A stretch of DNA of 64,000 nucleotides from Planctomycetota bacterium (GCA_016716265.1 JADJWQ010000006.1:1508501-1572500), one strand, 5' to 3'; positions 53,140 to 62,712 are shown, counted from the stretch's first letter. The notes: a model not told the origin generated them from the sequence alone. Numbers and translations are program-made.

Positions 53140-55773
53140 CTCCGTCTGGCGCTGGCCCACGTCACGACGATGTCGATCGCCGCCCAGGATCCCGAGCCCG
53201 GCATATCGCGTGATCTCGCGGAGGACCGCGCACGCCGGGTGGGCGACGTCCACTATCGGCTGGACATCGAGATCGCGGAGGGCGCTCCGCAGATCAGCGG
53301 TCGTCTGCAGATGAGCTTCGACCTCGAGGCGGACGATGCCTCCCGGACCGACCTCGCGATCGACTTCGCGGGAGATTCGCTGAGCGAAGTCCTCGTCAAC
53401 GGAATGGCCCGCGTGGTGCCGCTGCGGCAGGTCGCCGACCACCTCGTGCTGCCGGCCGAGCTGCTGGGTCGCGGGAGGAACACGTTCGAGGCGACGTTCC
53501 GTTCGACGGTCGCCGCGTCCGGCACACCGGTCACCCGCTATCGGGACGAGAGCGACGGCTCCGAGTATGTCTACACCCTGCTCGTTCCGGCCGACGCGCA
53601 TCGACTGTTCCCGTGCTTCGATCAGCCGGATCTGCGGGCACGCTTCACCCTGACGTTGACGGTCCCGGGTGGCTGGAGCGCGGTCGGGAACGCGGCGGAG
53701 ACCAACGGACCCGACGTCGAGTTTCCGGAGGTCCCTCGCGAATCGCCGGACGGGCGGCGCTGCTTCACGTTCGCGACGACGGCGCCGCTACCCACCTATC
53801 TGTTCGCCTTCGCCGCCGGACCGTTCGAGGTGGTCGAAGACCACGAGCCGAGCGGTGTGGGTGACGCTCCGGAGCGCCCGCTGCGGATCTTCTGCCGCCC
53901 CGCCAGGCGAGCGAGCCTCGAGCGCGCGACGCTGTTCGGCATGCACCGCCGGGCGCTCGCCTGGCTGGGCGCGTGGTTCGATATCCCGTACCCGTTCGGG
54001 AAGCTCGACCTCGTCCTGGTCCCGGGGTTTCCGTACGGCGGCATGGAGCACGCCGGTGCGATCTTCTACCGCGAGTCGTCGATGGCGTTCGAACGGCCGC
54101 CGACGGTGCGCGAGCAGGTCGCGCGCAGCACGCTCGTCTACCACGAGATCTCGCACCAGTGGTTCGGCAACCTCGTCACGATGCGCTGGTTCGACGACCT
54201 GTGGCTCAAGGAGGGCTTCGCCACGCTGCTCGGGTTCCGGCTGCTCGAGGAGCTCGAGCCCGAGCGGCAGGCGTGGTTGCGCTTCCTGCAACGCGTGAAG
54301 CCATCCGCCTATGCCGTCGACTCGGTTCCGGACGCGACGACACCGATCTACCAGGAGCTCGCGAACCTGACGGACGCGAAGTCCAACTACGGCCCGATCG
54401 TCTACGACAAGGCACCCGCCGTGCTCCGCGAGCTCGAGAACGAGCTCGGCCGTGGACCGTTCCGGAGCGGGCTGCGCCTGTTCGTCCGACGCCATGCGTT
54501 CGGCAACGCGACCTGGCAGGATCTGCTGAGCGCACTGACCGACGCTGCAGGATTGAAGGGAAGCCGGTGGGCCGATCGCTGGATCCTCGGCGCTGGCATG
54601 CCGCAGCTCGTCGCTCGGTGGACCGTCGACCCGATCAGCGGCGACGTCACCGCATTCACGATCGAGCAGTCGAACGCGCCCGACGATCGATCCGCCTGGC
54701 CGTTGTCGATGGACGTCCTGCTGCTCGACTCACCGGCCGGCGGGCGCCGGCTCACGTGTCGGGTCGACGGCAAGAGCACGCCGATCCCCGCCATCGTCGG
54801 TCGACCTGCACCGCGCGCGGTCCTGCTGAACCCCTCCGACGTCGCCTACGGCCAGATGCTGCTCGACGCCGACTCCCGCGGCTGGCTGCTCTGGCATGCA
54901 GCGGAGATCGCGGATCCGCTGACTCGCGCGGTGGCCCTGTCGGCGTTGCTGCAGTCGGTCCGCGACGCGGAGCTCGATCCGCGCAGGTTCGCGGCGATCG
55001 CGCTGGAGGTGTTGAGGCGCGAGTCCGATGCCGAATCGCACGGATGGCTGCTCGGCATGCTGCGACCCGTCGTCACGACCTGGCTGGCTCCGGATGCGGC
55101 CCTCGATGTGGCTCACGCCATCGAGCAGGTCCTGTTCGAGCAGCTCGACGCGGGCCGCAGCGACGTCGCGATCGAGTCGTTCCGCTTCCTCGCCGCGTAT
55201 GTCTCCACGCCCCGCACCCAGTCGTTCGTGCGGGACGTTCTCGCCGGAGCCACCGCGCTACCCGGAGACGTTCGCCTCGCGCCGCGCGACCGGTTCCTCG
55301 GGGCGGCGGCCCTGCTCGCAGCCGGAGACGCCGAGGCGGTCGACCGGGAGGTCCGGCGGAGCGCACCGTCCGACGACATCGGCCGGGAGGTCTACGTCGC
55401 ACGCGCGGCCGGCGCCGACCCTGCCGTCAAGGCCAGCTACTTCGACAGCTTCCTGCGCACCGACGGCCCGCCCGAGAGTTGGGTCTCGGAGAGCCTGCAG
55501 ACCTTTCACTGGCCCGGTCAGCAGGAGCTCACGCTGCCCTATCTCGGGCGCGCGCTCGAGCAGGTCGAGTGGGTGAAGGAGCACCGCCGCATCTTCTTCA
55601 TGCCCGCCTGGATCGATGCGTTCGTCAGCGCGCACTCGTCCGCCGAGGCAGTCGACGTCGTCGAGCGATACCTCGACGCCCACCCGAGCCTGGCGCTCGA
55701 CGTGCGGAGGAAGATCCTCCAATCGCTCGACACGCTGCGCAGGGCGGTGCGCATCCGCGAACGCTTCGACTGA
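53080..55773 (+). CDS. M1-family zinc aminopeptidase, exported
   Basis: The protein is 897 aa. The N-terminus is the MTVx repeat followed by a hydrophobic stretch (VALRLALAHVTTMSIAAQ) that may act as a signal peptide. The M1 domain has the substrate-anchoring motif GGMEH (a variant of GAMEN), the zinc site H355-E356-IS-H359 with E378 19 residues on, and the later Tyr in NYGPIVYDKAPAVL. The C-terminal helical domain (about 560-897) is typical of ERAP/aminopeptidase-N-like members. It removes N-terminal amino acids from peptides. The peptide MEH instead of MEN is unusual. The true start among the repeated ATG codons is uncertain. Confidence 0.9.
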   Translation: MTVNMTVTMTVTMTVAMTVALRLALAHVTTMSIAAQDPEPGISRDLAEDRARRVGDVHYRLDIEIAEGAPQISGRLQMSFDLEADDASRTDLAIDFAGDSLSEVLVNGMARVVPLRQVADHLVLPAELLGRGRNTFEATFRSTVAASGTPVTRYRDESDGSEYVYTLLVPADAHRLFPCFDQPDLRARFTLTLTVPGGWSAVGNAAETNGPDVEFPEVPRESPDGRRCFTFATTAPLPTYLFAFAAGPFEVVEDHEPSGVGDAPERPLRIFCRPARRASLERATLFGMHRRALAWLGAWFDIPYPFGKLDLVLVPGFPYGGMEHAGAIFYRESSMAFERPPTVREQVARSTLVYHEISHQWFGNLVTMRWFDDLWLKEGFATLLGFRLLEELEPERQAWLRFLQRVKPSAYAVDSVPDATTPIYQELANLTDAKSNYGPIVYDKAPAVLRELENELGRGPFRSGLRLFVRRHAFGNATWQDLLSALTDAAGLKGSRWADRWILGAGMPQLVARWTVDPISGDVTAFTIEQSNAPDDRSAWPLSMDVLLLDSPAGGRRLTCRVDGKSTPIPAIVGRPAPRAVLLNPSDVAYGQMLLDADSRGWLLWHAAEIADPLTRAVALSALLQSVRDAELDPRRFAAIALEVLRRESDAESHGWLLGMLRPVVTTWLAPDAALDVAHAIEQVLFEQLDAGRSDVAIESFRFLAAYVSTPRTQSFVRDVLAGATALPGDVRLAPRDRFLGAAALLAAGDAEAVDREVRRSAPSDDIGREVYVARAAGADPAVKASYFDSFLRTDGPPESWVSESLQTFHWPGQQELTLPYLGRALEQVEWVKEHRRIFFMPAWIDAFVSAHSSAEAVDVVERYLDAHPSLALDVRRKILQSLDTLRRAVRIRERFD

Positions 55774-55819
55774 GCCGCAGGATGCCGGGCGGCGGCGGCG
55801 ATGCCGGTGCCGGCGCCGG

Positions 55820-56197
55820 TCAATGCGTCGATGCAGCACGCTCGAGGATCTCGATGTCGTAGCCGTCCGGGTCCTTGACGAAGACGTATTTCGATCCGAC
55901 CGTCGGCTTGCTACGGCGATAGCCCCAGCCGCGGGCCTCGACGTCGCGGATCACCGCCTCGAGGTCATCGACGTGGAAGGCGAGGTGGCCGAACTGCGTT
56001 CCGATCTCGTAGTCGCGCCCGTCGTGGTTGTGGGTCAGCTCGAGGTGGTAGCTGCCGGCCGCATCGGTCAGGAACACCAGCGTCGCTTCGTCGCCGATCG
56101 TCTTCCGCCGGACCTCGCGGAGGCCGAGGAACCCCGTGTAGAACGCGAGCGCGGCGTCGAGGTCCCGGACGCGGATCATCGTGTGGGCGAGTCGCAT
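55820..56197 (-). CDS. gloA: Glyoxalase I (lactoylglutathione lyase)
   Basis: The protein is 125 aa, the usual length of the bacterial enzyme. The four metal ligands of the family are in place: H5 (MRLAHTMIRVRD), E53 (HLELTHN), H71 (FGHLAFHV) and E116 (DIEILE). FYTGFLGLREVRRKTIGDEATLVFL and YVFVKDPDGYDIEI are diagnostic. It isomerises the hemithioacetal of methylglyoxal and glutathione to lactoylglutathione. The protein is encoded convergently to the M1 peptidase gene. A related VOC-fold thiol enzyme using another thiol cannot be excluded. Confidence 0.88.
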   Translation of the reverse strand: MRLAHTMIRVRDLDAALAFYTGFLGLREVRRKTIGDEATLVFLTDAAGSYHLELTHNHDGRDYEIGTQFGHLAFHVDDLEAVIRDVEARGWGYRRSKPTVGSKYVFVKDPDGYDIEILERAASTH

Positions 56198-56420
56198 GGA
56201 CCGACGATAGGCCGCGCTCCGCGCCAGCCGAAGCGGGCGACTCGTCGCCCCGCCCCCCGCGGAGCGAGGAGGCCGATCGGCGGCACGTCGGAGGACGTTC
56301 GAAGGGAGGTCGCATCCCGAACCGCGTCGCGTCGCGCGGCCCGGATGCGTGTTTGGCGCGACGCCTCGCCGTGGTCGGTTCCGGCTTCCACGCCGTCGCG
56401 CAGGACGGATACTCGGGGCC

Positions 56421-57878
56421 ATGAGCACGGTCCAGTATGCGAAGAGCATCGCGAGCGCCCTGCGCGGTACGGCAACGCTGATCGTCGCGGGACCGCCGCG
56501 TCTGCTGCGCGAGCGGGGCCCTGCGCTCGGTGCCATTCCGGAGCCGTTCGCTTCGCTGGTGCTGGACATCGCGACGGAGCTGCGAACCACCGACCTCGGC
56601 GAGCGGTCCGTGACACGAACCGGCTCACATCCGGCCCAGCTCCACGTCGTGCAGCTGCCGGCGACTGTGTCACGTCACAACGCGCCATCGCGCGCCGAAG
56701 CACTGCGCCGCGCGGTCCGCGAGATCGCACCCCGCGGCCGGGTCGCCGTCGTCGTGCTGGCCGACGACGCCACCCATGCGCTGCCGCTCGCCGTCGCGGT
56801 CGGCCGCGCGATCCCCCTCGTCGATCGGAAGTCGAGGACGAACGAATCCGGACCGCTGCGGATCGCGATCGTCGGCCCGGACGGCAAGCCGCTGAAGATC
56901 GCCGCGGAGCTGAGCGAGACCGTCGACGCCACGCGCGCGGCGGCGCGCCTCGTCGACCTGCCCCCGAGCGAGCTCACGCCGGGTGTTCTGGCCCGCGAGG
57001 CGCGCGCGCTGCTGCGCGGCCTCGAGCACGTTTCGATCCGCGAGGTGCGCGGCGACAAGCTCCTCGACGAGGGGCTCGGCGGCATCCATGCGGTCGGTCG
57101 GTGCGCCACGGACGCACCGCGGATGCTGATCGCCAGCTACCGCCCCCCGGGGGCCGGCAGCGGGCACGTCGCGCTGGTCGGCAAGGGCGTGACCTACGAC
57201 ACCGGCGGACTGCACCTGAAGGCGCGCGGCTCGATGGAGACGATGAAGGCCGACATGGGCGGCGCCGCGGCCGTGCTCGGTGCGTTCCGCGTGCACGCGT
57301 CGACGCACCAGAAGCGCCGCGTGACCCTCGTGCTGTGCCTGGCCGAGAACGCGATCGGCCCGGCCGCCTACAAACCCGACGACGTGCTCACCCTGCACTC
57401 GGGGAAGACGGTCGAGATCAACAACACGGACGCAGAGGGACGCCTGCTCCTGGCCGACGGGGTCAGCTACGCCGCGCGCGTGCTCGGCGCCGACACGATC
57501 TTCGACGCCGCGACCCTGACCGGCGCCCAGCTCATCGCGACCGGCCTCAACCACGCGGCGATCGTGACGAACGACGAAGAGTTGGAGCGCGCCGCAATCG
57601 CGGCCGGACAGCGGAGCGGCGACCTCGTCCATCCACTGCCCTTCGCGCCCGAGTTCCACCGCAGCGAGTTCGCGAGCCCGATCGCCGACATGCGCAACTC
57701 GGTCAAGAACCGCTCGAACGCCCAGTCGAGCTGCGCCGCCGCGTTCATCCACTGGCATCTGCCCGAGTCCCCCGAGCCGCGCTGGCTCCACGTCGACCTC
57801 GCCGGCCCGGCGTTCCGCGAGGACCGCGGCACCGGCTTCGGAGTCGCCCTGCTCGCCGACCTGCTCCGCACCTCGTGA
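56421..57878 (+). CDS. M17-family leucyl aminopeptidase
   Basis: The protein is 485 aa from ATG 56421. The C-terminal catalytic domain has the metal-binding motifs VGKGVTYDTGGLHLKARGSMETMKADMGGAAAV and the family signature N335-T-D-A-E-G-R-L342, followed by TLTGAQLIATG and RNSVKNRSNAQSSCAAAF. It is a cytoplasmic two-metal enzyme that releases N-terminal residues such as Leu. The N-terminal domain is weakly similar to others of the family, as usual. ATG 56421 is favoured over the upstream frame at 56349, which is Arg-rich. Confidence 0.92.
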   Translation: MSTVQYAKSIASALRGTATLIVAGPPRLLRERGPALGAIPEPFASLVLDIATELRTTDLGERSVTRTGSHPAQLHVVQLPATVSRHNAPSRAEALRRAVREIAPRGRVAVVVLADDATHALPLAVAVGRAIPLVDRKSRTNESGPLRIAIVGPDGKPLKIAAELSETVDATRAAARLVDLPPSELTPGVLAREARALLRGLEHVSIREVRGDKLLDEGLGGIHAVGRCATDAPRMLIASYRPPGAGSGHVALVGKGVTYDTGGLHLKARGSMETMKADMGGAAAVLGAFRVHASTHQKRRVTLVLCLAENAIGPAAYKPDDVLTLHSGKTVEINNTDAEGRLLLADGVSYAARVLGADTIFDAATLTGAQLIATGLNHAAIVTNDEELERAAIAAGQRSGDLVHPLPFAPEFHRSEFASPIADMRNSVKNRSNAQSSCAAAFIHWHLPESPEPRWLHVDLAGPAFREDRGTGFGVALLADLLRTS

Positions 57879-57910
57879 CGCGCACGCCCCCACGGGGCGA
57901 CACGTCGCGG

Positions 57911-57913
57911 ACT
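57911..57913. repeat. Possible 3-bp target duplication of the larger transposon, left
   Basis: ACT precedes the left end and also follows the right end at 62180-62182. Three bases is weak support on its own. Confidence 0.35.
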
Positions 57914-57933
57914 CCAGACCTCCTGACCTACCC
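57914..57933 (+). repeat. Left terminal inverted repeat of the larger transposon
   Basis: CCAGACCTCCTGACCTACCC; a perfect inverted match at 62160-62179. Confidence 0.85.
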
Positions 57934-58069
57934 GGTCGAGGGATGACCGTCAGCAGCCGGTTGAGGAAGGTGTCGGCAGAGCCGTAAATCGTTTTGAGGT
58001 CACGAGTCGTGGCGATCTGAGGGTCGGCGCTGTGGACGCGCGGTCGCGGGTGGCGGCGCGCGGATGGGG

Positions 58070-58089
58070 GCGAACCCAAACCTGTCCGG
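58070..58089 (+). repeat. 20-bp direct repeat, copy A
   Basis: GCGAACCCAAACCTGTCCGG, located upstream of the transposase-like gene. The same 20 bp recur at 58638-58657 and 58728-58747. Confidence 0.85.
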
Positions 58090-58637
58090 TTTTCTGGGCG
58101 GGTAGGCGAGGATGTGGCATGGCTTCCACGGCGGGGCAGGTCGCGCTCTTCTCCGCGGAGGAGATGTCGGGCTTGGCGGAGGGGGTGGTCGCGATCAACG
58201 ACCGCTGCCGGATCGAGACCAGGGACGGCCACCGCGTGGTGTCGGTCAGCGGGCTGACGCTGGCGCACTACGCAGTGGGCGATCGCATGGCGGAGGCGTA
58301 TGCGATGGTCAGCCTGGTGGAGCAGGGTTGGTCGTCACAGATCGAGGTTGCGGCGGCGTTCGGCGTCGATGTGCGGACCGTGCGGCGCAACCAGCGTCGT
58401 TTCGAGTCCGGTGGTCTGGTCGCGCTGGGCCGGAGCGCGGGCTATCCGAAGGGTGTGCCGCGGCTGCCGCGGTCGCGCGGGGAACAGGTGAGTCGCTGGA
58501 AGGCGGAAGGCTTGTCGAATCGTGAGATCGCGAGTCGCCTCGGCGTGAGTGAGATGGCGGCGCGCAAACAGTTGAAGCGGCTCGGATGGCGGCCGGCGCA
58601 GAGCCAGCAGGAGTTGTTCGCCGGGGGGTGCGAGGAT

Positions 58638-58657
58638 GCGAACCCAAACCTGTCCGG
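58638..58657 (+). repeat. 20-bp direct repeat, copy B
   Basis: The same 20 bp as 58070-58089, here in frame within the transposase-like gene (residues ANPNLSG). Confidence 0.85.
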
Positions 58658-58727
58658 GGCGGAGTGCACAACGACGTCCAGCGCAGGATGCGAGGCCGAG
58701 CGGCCCGCTGCGAGTTCGGCGCCCGAT

Positions 58728-58747
58728 GCGAACCCAAACCTGTCCGG
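58728..58747 (+). repeat. 20-bp direct repeat, copy C
   Basis: The same 20 bp as copies A and B; 90 bp after copy B, again read as ANPNLSG. Confidence 0.85.
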
Positions 58748-59626
58748 GACGGAGCCGGGAGACCAGGAACTGCTGCCCGTCTCGCTCGACCACGACCCCG
58801 GGGATCGCACGGTCGATCGAGTCCTGGCGTGCCTCGCTCTGCTCGACGATGCGGCACCGCTGTTTGGGCACGGCGACGCAGGTGCCGGGCGCCGGGTGGT
58901 TGCTCGCGATCCCCGCACTGGTTGCGAGCGAAGTGTTCTCGATCGCGCAGAAGATCTACGGCAGCATCGGACCGGCGTTCTACGGAGTGCGCACGACGCT
59001 GCTGACGTTGCTCGCGATGGCCCTGCTCCGCATCAAGCGGCCGGAGGGCTTGAAGGAGCATTCGCCGGGTGCTCTCGGTCGATTGTTGGGGTTGGATCGC
59101 GCGCCCGAGGTCAAGACTTTGCGACGGAAGCTCGCGCGTCTTGCCGCTGCCGGCCGCGCCGCCGAGTTCGGGCAGGAGCTGGCACGACATCGCGTGCGGA
59201 CGCGTGGTCACGCCACTGGCTTTCTCTACGTAGACGGACACGTACGCGCGTACCACGGCAAATACCACCTGCCGAAGGCGCACCTTGCGCGGATGCGGTT
59301 GGCGATGCCCGCCACGACCGACTACTGGATCAACGACGCCGAGGGAGAGCCGCTGTTCGTGGTCACGGCCGAGGCGAACGAGGGGCTCGTACAGGTCCTG
59401 CCGGGCATCCTCGACGAGGTCCGCGCACTGATCGGTGACCGCCGAGTGACGGTGGTCTTCGACCGTGGCGGCTGGAGCCCGAAGCTGTTTGCACGTCTGG
59501 TCGCCAGCGGTTTCGACATCCTCACCTACCGCAAGGGCAAGTGCCGTCAATTGCCGACTTCATGTTTCACCATGCACGAAGCGACCGTCGATGGCCGGCA
59601 GCTTCGCTACTGCCTGGCCGAGACCG

Positions 59627-59634
59627 GGACCTAC
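59627..59634. repeat. Target-site duplication, left copy (IS copy 2)
   Basis: GGACCTAC, repeated directly after the element at 61258-61265. Confidence 0.88.
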
Positions 59635-59669
59635 GGGTGTGGATCTCGTATTGAGCGAAGCCGCTCTTT

Positions 59670-61128
59670 TCATGCCGCGAGCGCTCGGACGGCGGTCCGC
59701 TGCGTAGCGAAGAACCGCGACATGGCAGCGTCCCATTGGTGGCTGAGCGCGAGCGCGCGGAGCTTGATCACGTGGTCGCCGGTATCCTGCTTCCAGCGCG
59801 ATCCGGCGCGCTTCATGCGCACGCCGATGAGGCTCTTGCAGGTTGCCTCGACGGTTCCGCTGCCGATCGGCAGCCCTTTGGCGCGGGCGCCGGCGTAGTT
59901 CATGCGGTGCGCATGATTCGTGAGGTAGGTGATGGCCTCGTGGATGGGGCCGTGCTTGACCACGCTGCCGTCGACCGGGTCGCACCAGTGCGGTTCGAGG
60001 TCGGCGAGAATCTGCGTGACGGCGTCCTTCCTGCGCTCGAGGAGCCGGCGCCAGCCAGCCACGACCGCTCGGCTTTCGGCGCCCTGGATCGCCTCGGCTG
60101 CCGCGGACAGCTTCTCGAGGACGTGCCAGAAGTCGACCATCAGATGGCGCGGACCTAAGAGGCTTTCCGGGAAGCTCGACTCGAGCAGGTTCCACATCTC
60201 GTGAGCCCCATCAGCGAGTAGCTGAAGTCGCAGCTCGGGCTGCTTCTCGCGCAGCCGGTAGACCACGTTCGCCATGGCGTTGCACACGTCCAAGGGGTCG
60301 ATGCCAGGCATTTGTCCGAAGCGCATCGAGTAGAGCGCTCGGCCGTTGCCATCGTGCAACGTGACGGTGCCGCAGTACGCCATGTGGAAGACGCGCGTGA
60401 TCTTCGGCGCGTTCCTCCTGGGCCGACCGGGCGGCCGCGGGATGGGCTCCTCCATCGGCACGCTCGCCCGGTCGAGCGATACCGAGATCGCGCGTGCCTC
60501 AGCCGGGATCTCGAGGCTGCTCACGATGGCGTCCTCGATGTTGACCTGGTGACGAAGGTACAGCGCCCCGAGCTCATGCGGCACGCGCTCGAAGCTCGCG
60601 CGAGAGTAGGGAAGCCGGCGGGTCTGCTTGCCGCTCTGCTCACCCTCCCGCGATGGCGCCTTCTGCAGCTCGAAAGCCATCGCCCCGGCCGTCTGCGGTA
60701 GCCAGCCGTCGCCGATGGCGCCCGCACGCAGGCTGATCGCGTCCACCGTCGGTGCGTTGCCCTCGCCGAGCGGACGATACAGCGCACGTCGCACCTCGAC
60801 GGTCCCCGCGAGCGATCGGGCACCGGCCGTTGCCGCACCCGACCCGCGTGAAGGTCTTGCCGTCGATCTCGACTCGCGGCGCGTCGACCTCCAGAGCGCC
60901 GAGCATGACCGCGTGCGCGTCCCGCTCCACCGCGCCGGTCAGCTCGGCGACCATGACCTCCGAGACCGCGTAGTCGATCGCCTCCCGGCCTGCCGCGCCA
61001 CTTGCGGCGCGCGATGCGACCGCGGCGCACAGCGCCTCGATCGAACCCACCATGCTCTTGCACGCAGCCGGCACCGCGACGACGATCAGGTCTTCGACGG
61101 CGCCCCTCCCAGGACGCTTGGTTCGCAT
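59670..61128 (-). CDS. ISKra4-family transposase, copy 2 (two frames joined by a +1 shift)
   Basis: The first frame runs from ATG 61128 (MRTKRPGRGAVEDLIVVAVP) to the GCGNGRCP region near 60830; TTG 61179 would add 17 residues. The rest, uninterrupted to 59670, is in the +1 frame: TVEVRRALYRPLGEGNAPTV, then LLADGAHEMWNLLESSFPES, HLMVDFWHVLEKL, and the family signature GLPIGSGTVEATCKSLIGVR with MKRAGSRWKQ. The combined length of about 480 aa is normal for the family. Because both copies share the shift, either translation changes frame there (some ISKra4 relatives are reported to use frameshifting) or a mutated ancestor was copied by a helper. Confidence 0.8.
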
Positions 61129-61174
61129 CCTGCATCCGATAGGGAGGGGCGTCGTTTTGTACAAGTTCTTTTTA

Positions 61175-61188
61175 CACAAGATCTTGTG
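61175..61188. promoter_or_regulatory. Perfect 14-bp palindrome upstream of transposase (copy 2)
   Basis: CACAAGATCTTGTG, identical to the site in copy 1 at 49218-49231. Confidence 0.4.
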
Positions 61189-61257
61189 CTCGCTCCCCGC
61201 CCCCGCCGCACCGCTCGGTGTCAGCGCCGCGCCTCACTCAATCCGGGAGCCACACCC

Positions 61258-61265
61258 GGACCTAC
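61258..61265. repeat. Target-site duplication, right copy (IS copy 2)
   Basis: GGACCTAC, identical to 59627-59634. Confidence 0.88.
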
Positions 61266-62159
61266 CTTGGCTACGGCCCGCCCCGCGCGCGCAGGCGACT
61301 GCATCTCCGCCAGGTCACGAGGCTGACCGACGAAGGCCATCAGACCGCGATCATCACCTCGCGACGTGATCTGTCTGCGGCGGAGATCGCGCACCGCATG
61401 TTCGAACGATGGCGTCAAGAGAACTTCTTCAAGTATCTGCGCGAGGAGTACGCTCTCGATGCGCTGATCGACTACGGCGCGGAGCCGGCCGACGCCTCGC
61501 GGGAGGTCCCCAACCCGCGGCGCAAGGAGCTGAATGCCGAGGTGCGCAGGGCCTACGCCGAGCTGTACGTCCTCGCCGCCGAGTACGGCGCTGAGGCCTT
61601 CACGAATGTCGAGGGCGTGCGACGCACAATGCGCGGCTTCAAAATCGCAAATGCGCCGCTCGCGCGACGCTTCCTGGCGGCGATCGAGAAGCTCGCAGCC
61701 CTCGAGCGGCAGCGCGACGCGGTCCCCACGCGCGTCCCGGTGCAGCAGCTCACCGATGCAGAGATCGTGAAGCTCCGAGTCGAACGAAAGCACATCGTCG
61801 ATCTCGTCAAGATGGTCGCTTACCAGGCCGAAGGCGACCTCGTGCGACTCGTCGCACCCCACTACCAGCGCGCCGAGCAGGAGGGACGCACTCTGATCCA
61901 ATCGGCGTTGAGTTCCACTGGCGACATCGCCGTTGTCGGCGATGAGATCTGCGTGACCCTCCAACCGCTCAGCTCACCACACCGCACCCACGCGCTGGTC
62001 GCGATCTGCGAAACACTGAGCGAGTCCGCCACCAGATTCCCGGGCTCGAGGCTGCGGCTGCGATTCGACGTCAAGCCGCCCCGGGACGCCTGTCTCGCCT
62101 TCCCCGGACCCCGCCCCAGCTCGGCCGATCCGGGCCTGTCACCGGACATTTCGGACCAG

Positions 62160-62179
62160 GGGTAGGTCAGGAGGTCTGG
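62160..62179 (-). repeat. Right terminal inverted repeat of the larger transposon
   Basis: The reverse complement of 57914-57933. It overlaps the last codons and stop of the transposase-like gene. Confidence 0.85.
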
Positions 62180-62236
62180 ACTCCAGCGCGTCAGCACCGG
62201 GCTTCCACCCGGCAGCCGGGACGCCACTCCGGCCCA

Positions 62237-62274
62237 TCCCATCAGCCGGAACGCCCGTCCCATCAGCCGGAACG
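62237..62274. repeat. Two 17-bp direct repeats with 21-bp period
   Basis: TCCCATCAGCCGGAACG occurs at 62237-62253 and 62258-62274, in the space between the transposon and the rRNA operon. The rest of 62180-62383 shows nothing else. Confidence 0.7.
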
Positions 62275-62383
62275 GCGTAGCGACAGATGAACGATGGGGG
62301 CTACCGGACGCCCCGGACACACCGGCCGCCACGCCCGGGGCTCGGACCACGCGGTCTCCGACCCATCGATCCCGAAACGCAGC

Positions 62384-62415
62384 GAGCTCCGCCGACGTGA
62401 CCGTCGACGGAGCTC
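62384..62415 (-). terminator. Hairpin downstream of 5S rRNA, candidate terminator
   Basis: On the minus strand GAGCTCCGTCGAC pairs with GTCGGCGGAGCTC over 13 bp, with one G-T pair and a 6-nt loop, starting about 10 nt after the end of 5S rRNA. No run of T follows, which is common in GC-rich genomes. The position suggests the end of the rRNA operon. Confidence 0.55.
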
Positions 62416-62425
62416 GTGAAGATGG

Positions 62426-62533
62426 CCCCGGCACTGACCTACTTTCGCCTTGCGACTATCATCGGCCCTGGCTGCTTGACTGCCGTGTTCGGGATGGGAA
62501 CGGGTATTTCCAGCCAGGTGTGGGCACCGGGAA
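62426..62533 (-). rRNA. rrf: 5S ribosomal RNA
   Basis: On the minus strand the conserved 5S core is present, including CCCGTTCCCATCCCGAACAC and GGCGAAAGTAGGTCAGTGCC. The terminal helix forms between CCCGGT at the 5' end and GCCGGG at the 3' end. Length about 108 nt; the ends are good to a few bases. It lies about 180 nt downstream of 23S rRNA. Confidence 0.9.
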
Positions 62534-62712
62534 TACGCTTGCTCCTCCCCGTGGCCGGCAGGTCGGATCCGACGCTGCCCCAGCACGCAGGGGAGAAGAC
62601 ATGGGTGTGAGCGAGAGGCCTCTGCAGTCCGGAGCCCACTGGGGGCGCCGTGCCGCGGAGGCGGTCCAGCGAGCGCGCTCTGTGGCGCGTCGCGAAGCTC
62701 TCAGGTGAAGAT

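Larger units (their letters stand above)
59635..61257 (-). mobile_element. ISKra4-like insertion sequence, copy 2
   Basis: This 1623-bp element has GGGTGTGG ends, is inverted relative to copy 1 and is flanked by perfect 8-bp repeats (GGACCTAC). It carries the better-preserved transposase copy. It is inserted in the transposase-like gene of the larger transposon, so it arrived later. Differences between the copies cluster near the promoter-side end (61190-61245) and at single positions. Confidence 0.9.
58119..62165 (+). pseudogene. Large transposase-like gene, frameshifted and split by IS copy 2
   Basis: From ATG 58119 the product has an N-terminal helix-turn-helix region (VSLVEQGWSSQIEVAAAFGVDVRTVRRNQRRF; LSNREIASRLGVSEMAARKQL). 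A +1 frameshift near 58870 moves the frame to GWLLAIPALVASEVFSIAQK and on to a DDE-like domain (TGFLYVDGHVRAYHG, VTVVFDRGGWSPKLFARLV). The IS lies after ETGTY; without it and one target copy, the frame continues as LGYGPPRARRRLHL and RMFERWRQENFFKYLREEYALD. The reconstructed product is about 800 aa. DANPNLSG occurs twice at the 20-bp repeats. Probably no longer functional. Confidence 0.8.
57914..62179. mobile_element. Larger transposon with nested ISKra4-like copy
   Basis: It is bounded by perfect 20-bp inverted repeats (CCAGACCTCCTGACCTACCC at 57914-57933 and its reverse complement at 62160-62179). It contains one long transposase-like gene, interrupted by IS copy 2 and a frameshift. Without the inner element it would be about 2635 bp. 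ACT flanks both ends. The transposase family is not certain; the MFERWRQENFFKYLREEYALD segment is typical of a group of large, poorly characterised DDE-type transposases. Confidence 0.78.
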
